Assembly (NCBI RefSeq): GCF_947493565.1
Contig: NZ_CANLRG010000005.1
Coordinates: forward strand, 62,001-126,000
DNA length: 64,000 bases
Origin: an uncultured Lutibacter sp.
GTDB taxonomy: Bacteria > Bacteroidota > Bacteroidia > Flavobacteriales > Flavobacteriaceae
Direction of reading: 5' to 3'
The translations under genes and the position numbers were made by a program. Numbering within the stretch: position 1 is the first letter of the stretch; each line of letters begins with the position of its first letter. Under the pieces are notes generated by a model. That model ran no database searches, was not told where the DNA came from, and saw only the letters and a program-made list of their open reading frames with translations. Shown here piece after piece: positions 51,325-60,184 of this stretch.

Positions 51325-53724
51325 TTAGTTTCTTAGTGGTTTACCTGTTTTTAACATATGTTCTATGCGTTCTAACGTTTTTCTTTCTGTACACAAACTC
51401 ATAAAAGCTTCACGTTCAATGTCTAATAAATATTGCTCAGATACGTAAGTTGGTTCCGATAAATCTCCACCAGCCATTACATATCCTAATTTATTGGCAA
51501 TTTTTTTATCGTGTTCAGAAGCATAATGGCCTTTTTCTAAGCTATCAGTTCCAACTAAAAACATACCCAATGCTTGTTGACCATAAACCAATACTTTTTT
51601 TGGTACAGGTTGTGTATAGCCATCTTCCAATAGTTGAATTGCATGACGTTTAGCTGTTGCAATTTGTCGGTCTTTATTAACAACAACAATGTCTTTATAT
51701 TCTTTTAAGAAGCCTAAATCATATCCTTCGTATGCAGAAGTTGCCACTTTAGCCATGGCTACATTAATGAAGTAATCGCGAAGTTTATTTAATTTTACAT
51801 CATCTTTTAAAACCCCTTCCGAGGCTCTTAAAGCCATTTCTTTAGAACCTGCTCCACCTGGTATAATTCCTACGCCAAATTCTACTAAACCTATATAAGT
51901 TTCTGCAGCAGCTACTACTTTATCTGCGTGCATACTTAATTCGCAACCACCACCAAAAGTATAGCCGTGTGGAGCAATTATAGTTGGACAAGATGAATAG
52001 CGCAGTCGCATTACTGTGTCTTGGAAATATTTAATTGAGAAATTTAATTCATCGTACTCTTGTTCTACAGCCATCATAAAAACCATTGCTAAATTAGCGC
52101 CTACGGTAAAATTAGCTGCTTGGTTTCCAAGAATTACAGCTTCGTATTCAGTTTCAGCCAAATCAATTCCTTTGTTGATTGCTTGTAAAACTTCACCTCC
52201 AAGCGTATTCATTTTAGATTGGAATTCTACATTTAAAACACCATCGCCTAAATGTTGAATAGATGCACCTGAATTAGACCAAATTGTTTTTGCTTCGCGA
52301 ATATTATCGAGAATAATAAAGCTATCTTGACCAGGGATTTTTTCTTGTTTTTTTGAAGGAATTGAATAATAGTATTTAGTACCTTCTTTAACTGAATAGA
52401 AAGATGTATTTCCACTAGCAATCATATCAGTTATCCAATTTGCTATAGGAATATTTTCAGCTTGCATTAATTCAATCCCTTTTTCAACACCTATGGCGTC
52501 CCAAATTTGGAAAGGACCGTGTTCCCAACCAAAGCCAGCTTTCATAGCGTCATCTAATCTGTATAATTCATCAGAAATTTCAGGGATTCTATTTTGAACA
52601 TAGCCAAACATAGCGGCGAAATTTTTTCTGTAAAACTCACCTGCTTTGTCTTTTCCTTTGATTAAAACTTTAAAACGATCAATAACTTTATCAATGGTTT
52701 TTGTTAATTCTAAAGTTGCAAATTTGGCTCTTTTATTTGGACGGTATTCTAAGGTGTCTAAATCTAAAGATTGAATTGATTTTTTTCCATTTTCAACAAC
52801 TTTTTTATAAAATCCTTGACCTGTTTTGCTTCCTAACCATTTGTTCTCCATCATTTTATCAATAAATTCAGGAAGTTTAAATAGTTCGTGTGCTTCATCA
52901 TTTGGACAATTTTCATAAATTCCATTTGCCACATGAACCAAGGTATCTAAACCAACAACATCAACAGTCCTAAATGTTGCAGATTTTGGACGACCAATCA
53001 CTGGCCCTGTTAATTTATCGACTTCTTCTATGGTTAAGCCTAATTCTTTTACTTGATGAAACAAACTCATAATTCCAAAAATACCAATTCGGTTTCCAAT
53101 AAAAGCAGGAGTATCTTTTGCTAAAACAGAAGTTTTTCCCAAGAATTTTTCACCATACATCATTAAAAAGTCGGTAACTTCTTGATTGCAGTTTGGTCCT
53201 GGAACTACTTCAAATAATTTTAAATAGCGTGGTGGATTAAAAAAGTGAGTTACAGCAAAATGTTTTTGAAAATCTTCGCTTCTACCTTCATTCATTTGAC
53301 TGATTGGAATTCCAGAAGTGTTTGAGGTAACTAATGTTCCTTTTGTTCTATATTTTTCAATTTTTTCAAAAACTAGTTTTTTAATGTCTAGTCGTTCAAC
53401 CACCACTTCAAGTACCCAATCTACATCTTTAATTTTATGTAGATCATCTTCTAAATTTCCTGTTGAAATTCTGTCAGCAAATTTTTGATTGTAAATAGGA
53501 GATGGTTTAGACTTTAATGAAGCTTTTAAGCTGTCATTTACTAAGCGGTTTCTAACAGCTTTATTTTCAAGTGTTAGTCCTTTAGCTTTTTCTGTATCTG
53601 TTAATTCACGGGGAATAATGTCGAGTAATAAAACTTCAACACCAATATTTGCGAAATGACATGCAATGCCTGATCCCATAATTCCGGAACCAATAACGGC
53701 TACTTTTTTAATACGTCTTTTCAT
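51325..53724 (-). CDS. fadN: 3-Hydroxyacyl-CoA dehydrogenase/enoyl-CoA hydratase fusion (FadN order)
   Basis: A 799-residue bifunctional enzyme. The hydroxyacyl-CoA dehydrogenase comes first (Rossmann GSGIMGSGIACHFANIG, about 12-28; catalytic THFFNPPRYLKLFE, about 159-172) and the enoyl-CoA hydratase last (PHGYTFGGGCELSMHADKV, about 592-610, and EFGVGIIPGGAGSKE). This order is the reverse of E. coli FadB/FadJ and matches B. subtilis FadN (about 789 residues). Gene order fadN-fadA-fadE is also that of the B. subtilis operon. It lies 12 bases after the MarR gene. Confidence 0.93.
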   Translation of the reverse strand: MKRRIKKVAVIGSGIMGSGIACHFANIGVEVLLLDIIPRELTDTEKAKGLTLENKAVRNRLVNDSLKASLKSKPSPIYNQKFADRISTGNLEDDLHKIKDVDWVLEVVVERLDIKKLVFEKIEKYRTKGTLVTSNTSGIPISQMNEGRSEDFQKHFAVTHFFNPPRYLKLFEVVPGPNCNQEVTDFLMMYGEKFLGKTSVLAKDTPAFIGNRIGIFGIMSLFHQVKELGLTIEEVDKLTGPVIGRPKSATFRTVDVVGLDTLVHVANGIYENCPNDEAHELFKLPEFIDKMMENKWLGSKTGQGFYKKVVENGKKSIQSLDLDTLEYRPNKRAKFATLELTKTIDKVIDRFKVLIKGKDKAGEFYRKNFAAMFGYVQNRIPEISDELYRLDDAMKAGFGWEHGPFQIWDAIGVEKGIELMQAENIPIANWITDMIASGNTSFYSVKEGTKYYYSIPSKKQEKIPGQDSFIILDNIREAKTIWSNSGASIQHLGDGVLNVEFQSKMNTLGGEVLQAINKGIDLAETEYEAVILGNQAANFTVGANLAMVFMMAVEQEYDELNFSIKYFQDTVMRLRYSSCPTIIAPHGYTFGGGCELSMHADKVVAAAETYIGLVEFGVGIIPGGAGSKEMALRASEGVLKDDVKLNKLRDYFINVAMAKVATSAYEGYDLGFLKEYKDIVVVNKDRQIATAKRHAIQLLEDGYTQPVPKKVLVYGQQALGMFLVGTDSLEKGHYASEHDKKIANKLGYVMAGGDLSEPTYVSEQYLLDIEREAFMSLCTERKTLERIEHMLKTGKPLRN

Positions 53725-53736
53725 TATTTTGATTTT

Positions 53737-54189
53737 TTATTTAGTTGGTTCATGTTCAAAAATTGATTTTTCAGCAATTAACTTATTGATGGTTTGGGTA
53801 ACTTCAAAAAAATGTTTAATTTTTTCTTCAGACACGTGTTGTTTTACAACTTTATTAAATTGAATTACGTGTTCTCTAGAAATATTTCTTTTTTCTATTC
53901 CAAACGCTGTTAGTTTAATTAAAACACCTCTTCCATCATCTGGATTTTTTTCTCTGTAAATAGCACCTTTTTCTTCCATGTTTTTTAAAATACGAGAAAG
54001 ACTGGTAGGTTCCATTCCCATTTGTGGACCTAAAGCAGTTGATGGAGTTCCGTTTTCAATGTCTACATTTAATAAAACAAAAGCCATTGCCATGGTACTG
54101 TCATGTTTTACCGCTTGTTCGTTATACATCTTAGCTACTGATTGCCAGGTAGCTCTGAGTACATGATCTATTGTTTGTTCTTTTTGCAT
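53737..54189 (-). CDS. MarR family transcriptional regulator of the beta-oxidation operon
   Basis: A 150-residue winged-helix regulator. The recognition region PQMGMEPTSLSRILKNMEEKG (about 54-74) and the wing KNPDDGRGVLIKLT (about 80-93) are typical of MarR. First in the operon with fadN, fadA and fadE, so it probably senses a fatty acid or acyl-CoA and controls these genes, taking the role that FadR (TetR) has in B. subtilis. A palindrome lies 24 bases upstream. Confidence 0.9.
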   Translation of the reverse strand: MQKEQTIDHVLRATWQSVAKMYNEQAVKHDSTMAMAFVLLNVDIENGTPSTALGPQMGMEPTSLSRILKNMEEKGAIYREKNPDDGRGVLIKLTAFGIEKRNISREHVIQFNKVVKQHVSEEKIKHFFEVTQTINKLIAEKSIFEHEPTK

Positions 54190-54193
54190 TTCT

Positions 54194-54201
54194 CAAATAT
54201 A
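54194..54201 (-). promoter_or_regulatory. Candidate -7 element (TATATTTG) of the MarR-fadNAE operon
   Basis: Exact TAnnTTTG match on the minus strand, only 4 bases before the MarR ATG, so the transcript could be leaderless. Confidence 0.35.
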
Positions 54202-54212
54202 TAAAAAAATAC

Positions 54213-54224
54213 TATGCACGCATA
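54213..54224. promoter_or_regulatory. Palindrome TATGC-AC-GCATA, candidate MarR operator
   Basis: Five-base arms around two bases, 11 bases upstream of the -7 element and inside the promoter spacer. Position suits autorepression by the MarR protein. Confidence 0.4.
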
Positions 54225-54317
54225 ATAAATATTTAAAAATTATTTGTTAAATTATTTTACTTGTTTATTTTAAAAAAAAAGGATAAGTTTAAAACACTAA
54301 TCACAAACCATAAAACA

Positions 54318-55010
54318 ATGAAAGCAAAAGAACTAATAGGAAAAATTATTATTCAGGAAAATATTGATACTGTTGATGAAAATAAAATACCAAAAACTTT
54401 TGTAATCAATGTTCCAGATCCATACGAATCTTATTATAGTCGTTTTACAGATATCAATAAGCCAATTTCAATTATTTTTGTTACAAAGAACCCAACGTCG
54501 TTTGAAAATATTTTAAGAGCTACTAAAAAAATTAATGAAGCGTATCATTTAGAATTAGATGCAGCAAAATGTGAAGTTACTATAGACTCAAGGAAGCTAA
54601 ATGGAATAAGAGTTAAAGGAATTAATAGATATACGGAGATTGGCGAAATTCAACAACATTATGCAGATGAAGGATATGAGTTTGCCAAAAGTGAAAAGTT
54701 TACAGATGTTGATTCTTTAATAAGAATAAATAAGTTTTTTAATGTAATAGAACTAGAAAATGGTATTTATCAAGACCATCATGAAAATGATGTGTACTAT
54801 ATAGAAGTCCCTAGGTTAATGAGTTGGAGTGAGTTTAGAACCATTACTTTTGAAGTTAAAAATAACATGACTGATAAAAATTATGATATCGCCAAAGGAA
54901 TATTTTACACCAATGGAGGTATTACAGAAATGTTAAGGATAGTTAAACCCAAAGCTACCATAGAACTCCTAAAAATAATTCAACAAAAATATATTGATAA
55001 ACTTGATTAA
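54318..55010 (+). CDS. Conserved-looking cytosolic protein of unknown function
   Basis: A 230-residue soluble protein without signal peptide or membrane helix. It starts MKAKELIGKIIIQENIDTVD, contains PDPYESYYSRF (about 35-45), a mixed alpha/beta stretch with EITEIGEIQQHYADEGYEF-like spacing around 110-125, and a His-rich loop YQDHHENDVYYIE (about 160-172). I do not recognise a family. The ATG at 54318 is preferred to an in-frame TTG at 54261. It is followed after 70 bases by the ABC exporter pair and may be transcribed with it. Confidence 0.7.
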   Translation: MKAKELIGKIIIQENIDTVDENKIPKTFVINVPDPYESYYSRFTDINKPISIIFVTKNPTSFENILRATKKINEAYHLELDAAKCEVTIDSRKLNGIRVKGINRYTEIGEIQQHYADEGYEFAKSEKFTDVDSLIRINKFFNVIELENGIYQDHHENDVYYIEVPRLMSWSEFRTITFEVKNNMTDKNYDIAKGIFYTNGGITEMLRIVKPKATIELLKIIQQKYIDKLD

Positions 55011-55080
55011 TTTTTTAAAAGATTAATTAAATATCTAACAAAATAAATCTATTTTCGTTTCGAAAAACAAAAAATTTAGA

Positions 55081-56016
55081 ATGGAAAATGTATTAACGGT
55101 TGAAAATGTAAGTAAAAATTATGGGAATTTTACTGCATTAAACAACGTTTCTATCTCAGTACCAAAGGGTAGTGTATTTGGGCTATTGGGACCAAATGGT
55201 GCTGGTAAAACATCCTTAATTAGAATTATCAATCAAATTACTTTGCCAGATAGTGGAACTATTTATTTAGGAGGTGAAAAATTGCAACCTCAACACGTAC
55301 ATCAAATAGGCTACTTACCTGAAGAAAGAGGCTTATATAAAAGCATGAAAGTTGGTGAGCAGGCTTTATACTTGGCACAATTAAAAGGATTAAGCAAATC
55401 TGAAGCAAAAAAGAAATTGCAATTATGGTTTGAAAAATTTGATATTTCCAATTGGTGGGATAAAAAAATTCAAGAACTTTCAAAAGGAATGGCACAAAAG
55501 GTTCAATTTATTGTAACTGTTTTGCACTCACCAAAATTGTTGATTTTTGATGAGCCTTTTAGTGGTTTCGACCCTATAAATGCTAATTTAATTAAAGATG
55601 AAATTTTAAAATTAAGAGATGAAGGTGCGAGCATCATATTTTCAACACATAGAATGGAGTCTGTTGAAGAATTATGCGATAATATTGCATTGATTAATAA
55701 GTCGAATAAAATATTAGATGGAAAATTAATTGATATCAAAAAGCAATATAGAACCAATCAGTTTGAAGTGGGACTTTTAAGTAATAAAAACACTAAAGAA
55801 GTATTATTAAATCAAGTAAAAGAACACTTTAATGTTGAAACAGCAGCTACTAAATCTTTTTACAATGATTTAAGGTTAATTGTTAGTTTGAAGAACAGTG
55901 AAACTTCTACAGATTTGATTAATTTTTTAAATGATAAAGCTCAAATCAATCATTTTACAGAAATAATTCCAAGTACAAACGATATATTTATAAAAGCAGT
56001 TGGCGATAATGAATAA
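55081..56016 (+). CDS. ABC transporter ATP-binding protein (DUF4162 C-terminus)
   Basis: A 311-residue ATPase with Walker A GPNGAGKT (about 37-44), signature LSKGMAQK (about 135-142), Walker B LLIFDEPFSGFDP (about 158-170) and the switch His in FSTHRMESVEE (about 191-201). The last 80 residues look like the DUF4162 domain often found in NatA-type exporters. It overlaps the permease gene by 8 bases and is translationally coupled to it. Confidence 0.93.
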   Translation: MENVLTVENVSKNYGNFTALNNVSISVPKGSVFGLLGPNGAGKTSLIRIINQITLPDSGTIYLGGEKLQPQHVHQIGYLPEERGLYKSMKVGEQALYLAQLKGLSKSEAKKKLQLWFEKFDISNWWDKKIQELSKGMAQKVQFIVTVLHSPKLLIFDEPFSGFDPINANLIKDEILKLRDEGASIIFSTHRMESVEELCDNIALINKSNKILDGKLIDIKKQYRTNQFEVGLLSNKNTKEVLLNQVKEHFNVETAATKSFYNDLRLIVSLKNSETSTDLINFLNDKAQINHFTEIIPSTNDIFIKAVGDNE

Positions 56017-57322
56017 GTTAAAATTAATAATTAAAAGAGAGTTTTTAGCAAAGGTTAAAAACAAATCATTTATTGTAATGACTATTTTGAGCCCGCTTTT
56101 AATGGTTGGACTTTTTATGTTAATTATTTTTTTAAATCAAAAAAATAGTGAAGAAATACGTACCGTTGCTTTTGTTGATGACTCACAATTACTAACCGCA
56201 GTTTTTAAAGATACTGATAAAACAAAATATGTTGATTTAACAGCTATTGGATTAGAAGAAGCAAGAAAGCAAACAGAAAACTCTTATTACGGAATACTTT
56301 ATATTCCTAAAAGTGATACGTTAGAAAACCTTTCCAAAGGTATTTTATTCTATTCTGAAGATTCTCCAAGTTTAAACTTAATAAGTGCTATTGAAAATAA
56401 ACTTGAAAAAAAAATTAGAGATTTAAAAATTGAACAATTAAACATAGATATTAACCAAGTTAAAAGCGCTGAAACAGATGTAGAAATTACTTCCGAAAAT
56501 TTTTCAGGAGAAAAATCTTCAAAAATAGGAAGCATTTTAAAAATGATAACCGGTGGCGGATTTGGATATTTAATATTCATGTTTATTATTATTTATGGCA
56601 CTTCAGTTATGCGAAGTGTAATTGAAGAAAAAACCAGTAGAATTATTGAGGTAATTATTTCTTCAGTAAAACCATTTCAATTAATGCTGGGCAAAATATT
56701 AGGAAATGCTTTAGCAGGAGTTTTACAATTTATTATATGGATGGTTTCTGCAGGGTTTTTAATGTTTGTTATAGCCTCTGTTTTTGGTTTAGAGTCAGCA
56801 AGTTCTAGTTCAGCTATGGGACAAATGAATCCAGAAATGGTACAACAAGTTCAAGAAACAGCAATGAGTGAATTGCAGTTAGCATTTTTGGAGGTTAAAA
56901 ACTTACCAATTTTAACCATATTTTTTTCGTTTATAGTATATTTTATTGGAGGTTATTTAATTTATAGCTCTATTTATGCAGCCATTGGAGCGGCAGTTGA
57001 TAGTGAAACCGATACGCAACAATTTATGATGCCAGTAATGCTTCCATTAATTATTGCAATTTATGTTGGTTTCTCTGTAATAGAAAATCCACATGGACCA
57101 ATAGCTTTAGGGTTTTCATTATTTCCATTAACATCGCCAATTGTAATGTTAATGAGAATTCCTTTTGGGGTACCATGGTGGCAAATTTTAACATCTATGA
57201 TATTGCTGATAGGAACTTTTATTTTAATTGTTTGGTTTGCAGCAAAAATATATAGAGTGGGAATTTTAATGTATGGAAAAAAACCTACTTATAAAGATTT
57301 ATATAAGTGGTTGAGATATTAA
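56009..57322 (+). CDS. ABC-2 type permease (NatB-like)
   Basis: A 437-residue membrane protein with the NatB/ABC-2 layout: a first helix (about 20-40), a large extracytoplasmic domain (about 45-180) and five or six C-terminal helices, with VIEEKTSRIIEVIISSVKPFQLMLGK (in parts, about 205-230) as the coupling helix. Partner of the preceding ATPase; it probably exports Na+ or a small molecule, but substrate cannot be read. The ATG at 56009 is preferred to a TTG at 56000. Confidence 0.9.
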   Translation: MNKLKLIIKREFLAKVKNKSFIVMTILSPLLMVGLFMLIIFLNQKNSEEIRTVAFVDDSQLLTAVFKDTDKTKYVDLTAIGLEEARKQTENSYYGILYIPKSDTLENLSKGILFYSEDSPSLNLISAIENKLEKKIRDLKIEQLNIDINQVKSAETDVEITSENFSGEKSSKIGSILKMITGGGFGYLIFMFIIIYGTSVMRSVIEEKTSRIIEVIISSVKPFQLMLGKILGNALAGVLQFIIWMVSAGFLMFVIASVFGLESASSSSAMGQMNPEMVQQVQETAMSELQLAFLEVKNLPILTIFFSFIVYFIGGYLIYSSIYAAIGAAVDSETDTQQFMMPVMLPLIIAIYVGFSVIENPHGPIALGFSLFPLTSPIVMLMRIPFGVPWWQILTSMILLIGTFILIVWFAAKIYRVGILMYGKKPTYKDLYKWLRY

Positions 57323-57345
57323 TTTTTTAATTTAAATTTTTTTAA

Positions 57346-58170
57346 ATGAAGAAGTTACTTGAAATTTTAAACTATGAATTTACATTTAGTAAAGATGTTC
57401 ATATTTCAGTTAAAGCAATTATTATAGTTATTGTTGCATTAATTGTAACCTCACTTGTGTTAAAATTAATTAGAAAATTAATTACAAGAAAACTACCAGA
57501 TGATGACAAAGTAAAATTTGTATCCTTGTTTTCATATAGCAAATGGTTTATTTATGTGATAATTATTTTAATGACATTTCACAATATTGGTATTAATGTA
57601 ACAGCAATTTTTGCTGCCTCTGCAGCTTTACTAGTTGGTGTTGGTTTGGCATTACAAACGTTATTTCAAGATATTATTTCAGGTATATTTATCTTAGTAG
57701 ATCAGTCGGTGCATGTTGGAGATATTATAGAATTAGATGGTAAAATTGGACGTGTTGAAAATATTAAATTACGAACAACTAGAGCTGTGACTATTGATAA
57801 TAAAGTTTTGATAATTCCTAACCATTTATATTTAACAAATAGTTTGTATAATTGGACAGAAAATGGCTCAGAAACACGAGAACATGTATTTGTAGGCGTA
57901 GCTTATGGGAGTGATGTTCAATTGGTGAAAAAATTATTATTACAAGCGGCAAACTCACATCCATTAGTTTTAAAACAACCTGAACCAACAGTGTTTTTTT
58001 TAAATTTTGGTGATAGTTCTCTAGATTTTAAATTGGTATTTACTTTAAATAATAGTTTTGAAGCAGCAATGCCTAAAAGTGATATTCGTTTTGAGATTGA
58101 TAAATTGTTTAGAGAACATAATATATCAATACCATTTCCACAAAGAGATGTTCACCTATTTCAAAAATAA
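57346..58170 (+). CDS. MscS family mechanosensitive channel
   Basis: A 274-residue channel with three N-terminal helices. The pore helix is rich in Ala and Gly (AIFAASAALLVGVGLALQTL, about 86-105), followed by the MscS beta domain with VHVGDIIELDGKIGRVENI (about 121-139) and a C-terminal alpha/beta domain ending PFPQRDVHL. It releases solutes under hypo-osmotic tension in the inner membrane. It follows the permease gene by 23 bases. Confidence 0.93.
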   Translation: MKKLLEILNYEFTFSKDVHISVKAIIIVIVALIVTSLVLKLIRKLITRKLPDDDKVKFVSLFSYSKWFIYVIIILMTFHNIGINVTAIFAASAALLVGVGLALQTLFQDIISGIFILVDQSVHVGDIIELDGKIGRVENIKLRTTRAVTIDNKVLIIPNHLYLTNSLYNWTENGSETREHVFVGVAYGSDVQLVKKLLLQAANSHPLVLKQPEPTVFFLNFGDSSLDFKLVFTLNNSFEAAMPKSDIRFEIDKLFREHNISIPFPQRDVHLFQK

Positions 58171-58184
58171 TTGTAAAACAAAAA

Positions 58185-58200
58185 TTGGCTTAATATTTGC
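58185..58200 (+). promoter_or_regulatory. Promoter-like TTGGC-N7-TTGC before the NtrC-like gene
   Basis: TTGGC (58185-58189) and TTGC (58197-58200) have the GG-N10-GC spacing of a sigma-54 promoter. The same bases also fit a sigma-70-type -7 element (TAATATTTGC) with a TTG 17 bases upstream, so the sigma factor cannot be decided. It is 25 bases before the ATG. Confidence 0.35.
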
Positions 58201-58224
58201 AATTTCTACTTAAAATTAAATTAC

Positions 58225-59388
58225 ATGCCTAAAATATTAATTATTGAAGACGAAGCTGCAATCCGCAGAGTATTAAAAAAAATAATTTCAGAAGAAAACG
58301 AAACCTACGAAGTTGAAGAAGCTGAAGACGGTTTAAAAGGAATTGAAATGATTTCAAAATCTGATTTTGACCTTGTTTTATGTGACATTAAAATGCCTAA
58401 AATGGATGGTGTTGAGGTGCTTGAAAAAGTAAAAAGTCTAAAACCTGAAATTCCAATTGTAATGATTTCAGGTCATGGAGATCTAGATACAGCTGTAAAT
58501 ACCATGCGTTTAGGAGCTTTTGATTATATTTCTAAACCACCAGATTTAAATCGTTTATTAAATACTGTTAGAAATGCGCTTGATAGAAAAGAATTGGTAG
58601 TAGAAAACAAGCTTTTAAAGAAAAAAGTGAGTAAAAAATACGATATGATTGGTGAAAGTGAAGGAATTACTCATATCAAAAACATGATAGAAAAAGTAGC
58701 GCCTACCGATGCACGTGTATTAATTACTGGACCTAACGGAACAGGAAAAGAATTAGTTGCGCATTGGTTACATGAAAAAAGTGATAGAACTAAAGCTCCT
58801 ATGGTGGAGGTTAATTGTGCAGCTATTCCGTCAGAATTAATTGAAAGTGAACTTTTTGGACACGTAAAAGGTTCGTTTACAGGTGCAAATAAAGATAGAG
58901 CTGGAAAATTTGAGGCTGCCAATGGAGGAACTATTTTTTTAGATGAAATAGGAGATATGAGTTTGTCTGCTCAGGCTAAAGTATTGAGAGCGTTACAAGA
59001 AAATAAAATTTCTAGAGTTGGAAGCGATAAAGATATTAAAGTAAATGTTCGTGTAATAGCAGCTACAAATAAAGATTTACAAAAAGAAATAGCAGAAGGA
59101 AAGTTTAGAGAAGATTTATACCATAGACTTGCGGTAATTTTAATTAATGTACCTGCATTAAACGATAGAAGAGAAGATATTCCGCTTTTAATACAATTTT
59201 TTGCAGAACAAATTGCCCAAGAACATGGAACAACAGCTAAAACTTTTTCAGCTTCAGCAATAAAATTATTGCAAGAATATGATTGGACAGGCAATATTAG
59301 AGAACTTAGAAATGTAGTGGAAAGATTGATAATTTTAGGAGAAAAAGAGGTTTCTGAACTCGATGTAAAACTCTTTGCAAGTAAATAA
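58225..59388 (+). CDS. NtrC-like sigma-54 activator lacking a DNA-binding domain
   Basis: A 387-residue response regulator. The receiver (1-120) has the phosphoacceptor Asp near 54 in LCDIKMPKMDG and Lys104. The AAA+ domain (about 140-370) has Walker A GPNGTGKE (169-176), the sigma-54 contact loop GSFTGA (216-221) in place of the usual GAFTGA, and Walker B GGTIFLDE. The chain stops right after GNIRELRNVVERL and a short tail, so the C-terminal Fis-type HTH found in most NtrC proteins is absent. I see no frameshifted HTH downstream. No partner kinase is adjacent. Confidence 0.92.
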   Translation: MPKILIIEDEAAIRRVLKKIISEENETYEVEEAEDGLKGIEMISKSDFDLVLCDIKMPKMDGVEVLEKVKSLKPEIPIVMISGHGDLDTAVNTMRLGAFDYISKPPDLNRLLNTVRNALDRKELVVENKLLKKKVSKKYDMIGESEGITHIKNMIEKVAPTDARVLITGPNGTGKELVAHWLHEKSDRTKAPMVEVNCAAIPSELIESELFGHVKGSFTGANKDRAGKFEAANGGTIFLDEIGDMSLSAQAKVLRALQENKISRVGSDKDIKVNVRVIAATNKDLQKEIAEGKFREDLYHRLAVILINVPALNDRREDIPLLIQFFAEQIAQEHGTTAKTFSASAIKLLQEYDWTGNIRELRNVVERLIILGEKEVSELDVKLFASK

Positions 59389-59482
59389 TAAATATTGATG
59401 CCAATTTTCAAGGTATAAGAAAAGTTTATATTGGAATAAAAAATAAGGATAAAAATTTAGGAATATCTTTAAAATACTCGCT

Positions 59483-59490
59483 TAAATTTG
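59483..59490 (+). promoter_or_regulatory. Candidate -7 element (TAAATTTG) of the peroxiredoxin operon
   Basis: Exact TAnnTTTG match 39 bases before the peroxiredoxin ATG. Confidence 0.4.
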
Positions 59491-59529
59491 TCCTAAATAA
59501 AAAATATAAACAATAAAAAGATATTAATT

Positions 59530-60171
59530 ATGGCAACACAAGTAGGTAAAAAATTTCCAGATTTAAATGTAGATGCAATGAATGAAATGGGAGATACATT
59601 TAAATTAAACATTTTAGAAGAAGCAGTGAACAATAAAAAGAAAGTATTGCTTTTTTGGTACCCAAAAGACTTTACTTTTGTTTGTCCTACAGAATTACAC
59701 GCATTTCAAGAAGCTTTAAATGAATTTGAAAAAAGAAATACCATTGTAATAGGTGCTTCATGTGATACACCTGAAGTTCATTTTGCTTGGTTAAATACTT
59801 CAAAAGATAATGGAGGTATTGAAGGAGTTACTTACCCTATTTTAGCAGATAGTAACCGAAATTTAGCAAGTAGATTAGGTATTTTAGATATTTTTAATGA
59901 AACCTATGATGAAGAAACTGGAACAATTCAAGTTGAAGGAGATAATGTAACTTACCGAGCGACTTATTTAATTGATGAAGAAGGAACTGTTTTTCATGAA
60001 GGAATTAATCATATGCCTTTAGGTAGAAATGTAAAGGAATTTTTACGTTTAATTGATGCCTACACTCATGTACAAGAAAAAGGTGAAGTTTGTCCAGCTA
60101 ATTGGGAAGAAGGAAAAGATGCAATGAAGGCTAACAGACAAGGAACTGCAGAATATTTAGCTTCACATTAA
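59530..60171 (+). CDS. 2-Cys peroxiredoxin (AhpC/TSA type)
   Basis: A 213-residue thiol peroxidase reducing H2O2 and organic peroxides. The peroxidatic Cys is near 52 in KDFTFVCPTELHAF and the resolving Cys near 187 in GEVCPANWEEG, the typical 2-Cys arrangement. The thioredoxin-like protein encoded 13 bases downstream is the likely electron donor, so the pair can form a complete peroxide-reducing unit. Confidence 0.94.
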   Translation: MATQVGKKFPDLNVDAMNEMGDTFKLNILEEAVNNKKKVLLFWYPKDFTFVCPTELHAFQEALNEFEKRNTIVIGASCDTPEVHFAWLNTSKDNGGIEGVTYPILADSNRNLASRLGILDIFNETYDEETGTIQVEGDNVTYRATYLIDEEGTVFHEGINHMPLGRNVKEFLRLIDAYTHVQEKGEVCPANWEEGKDAMKANRQGTAEYLASH

Positions 60172-60184
60172 AAATAAACTATCG

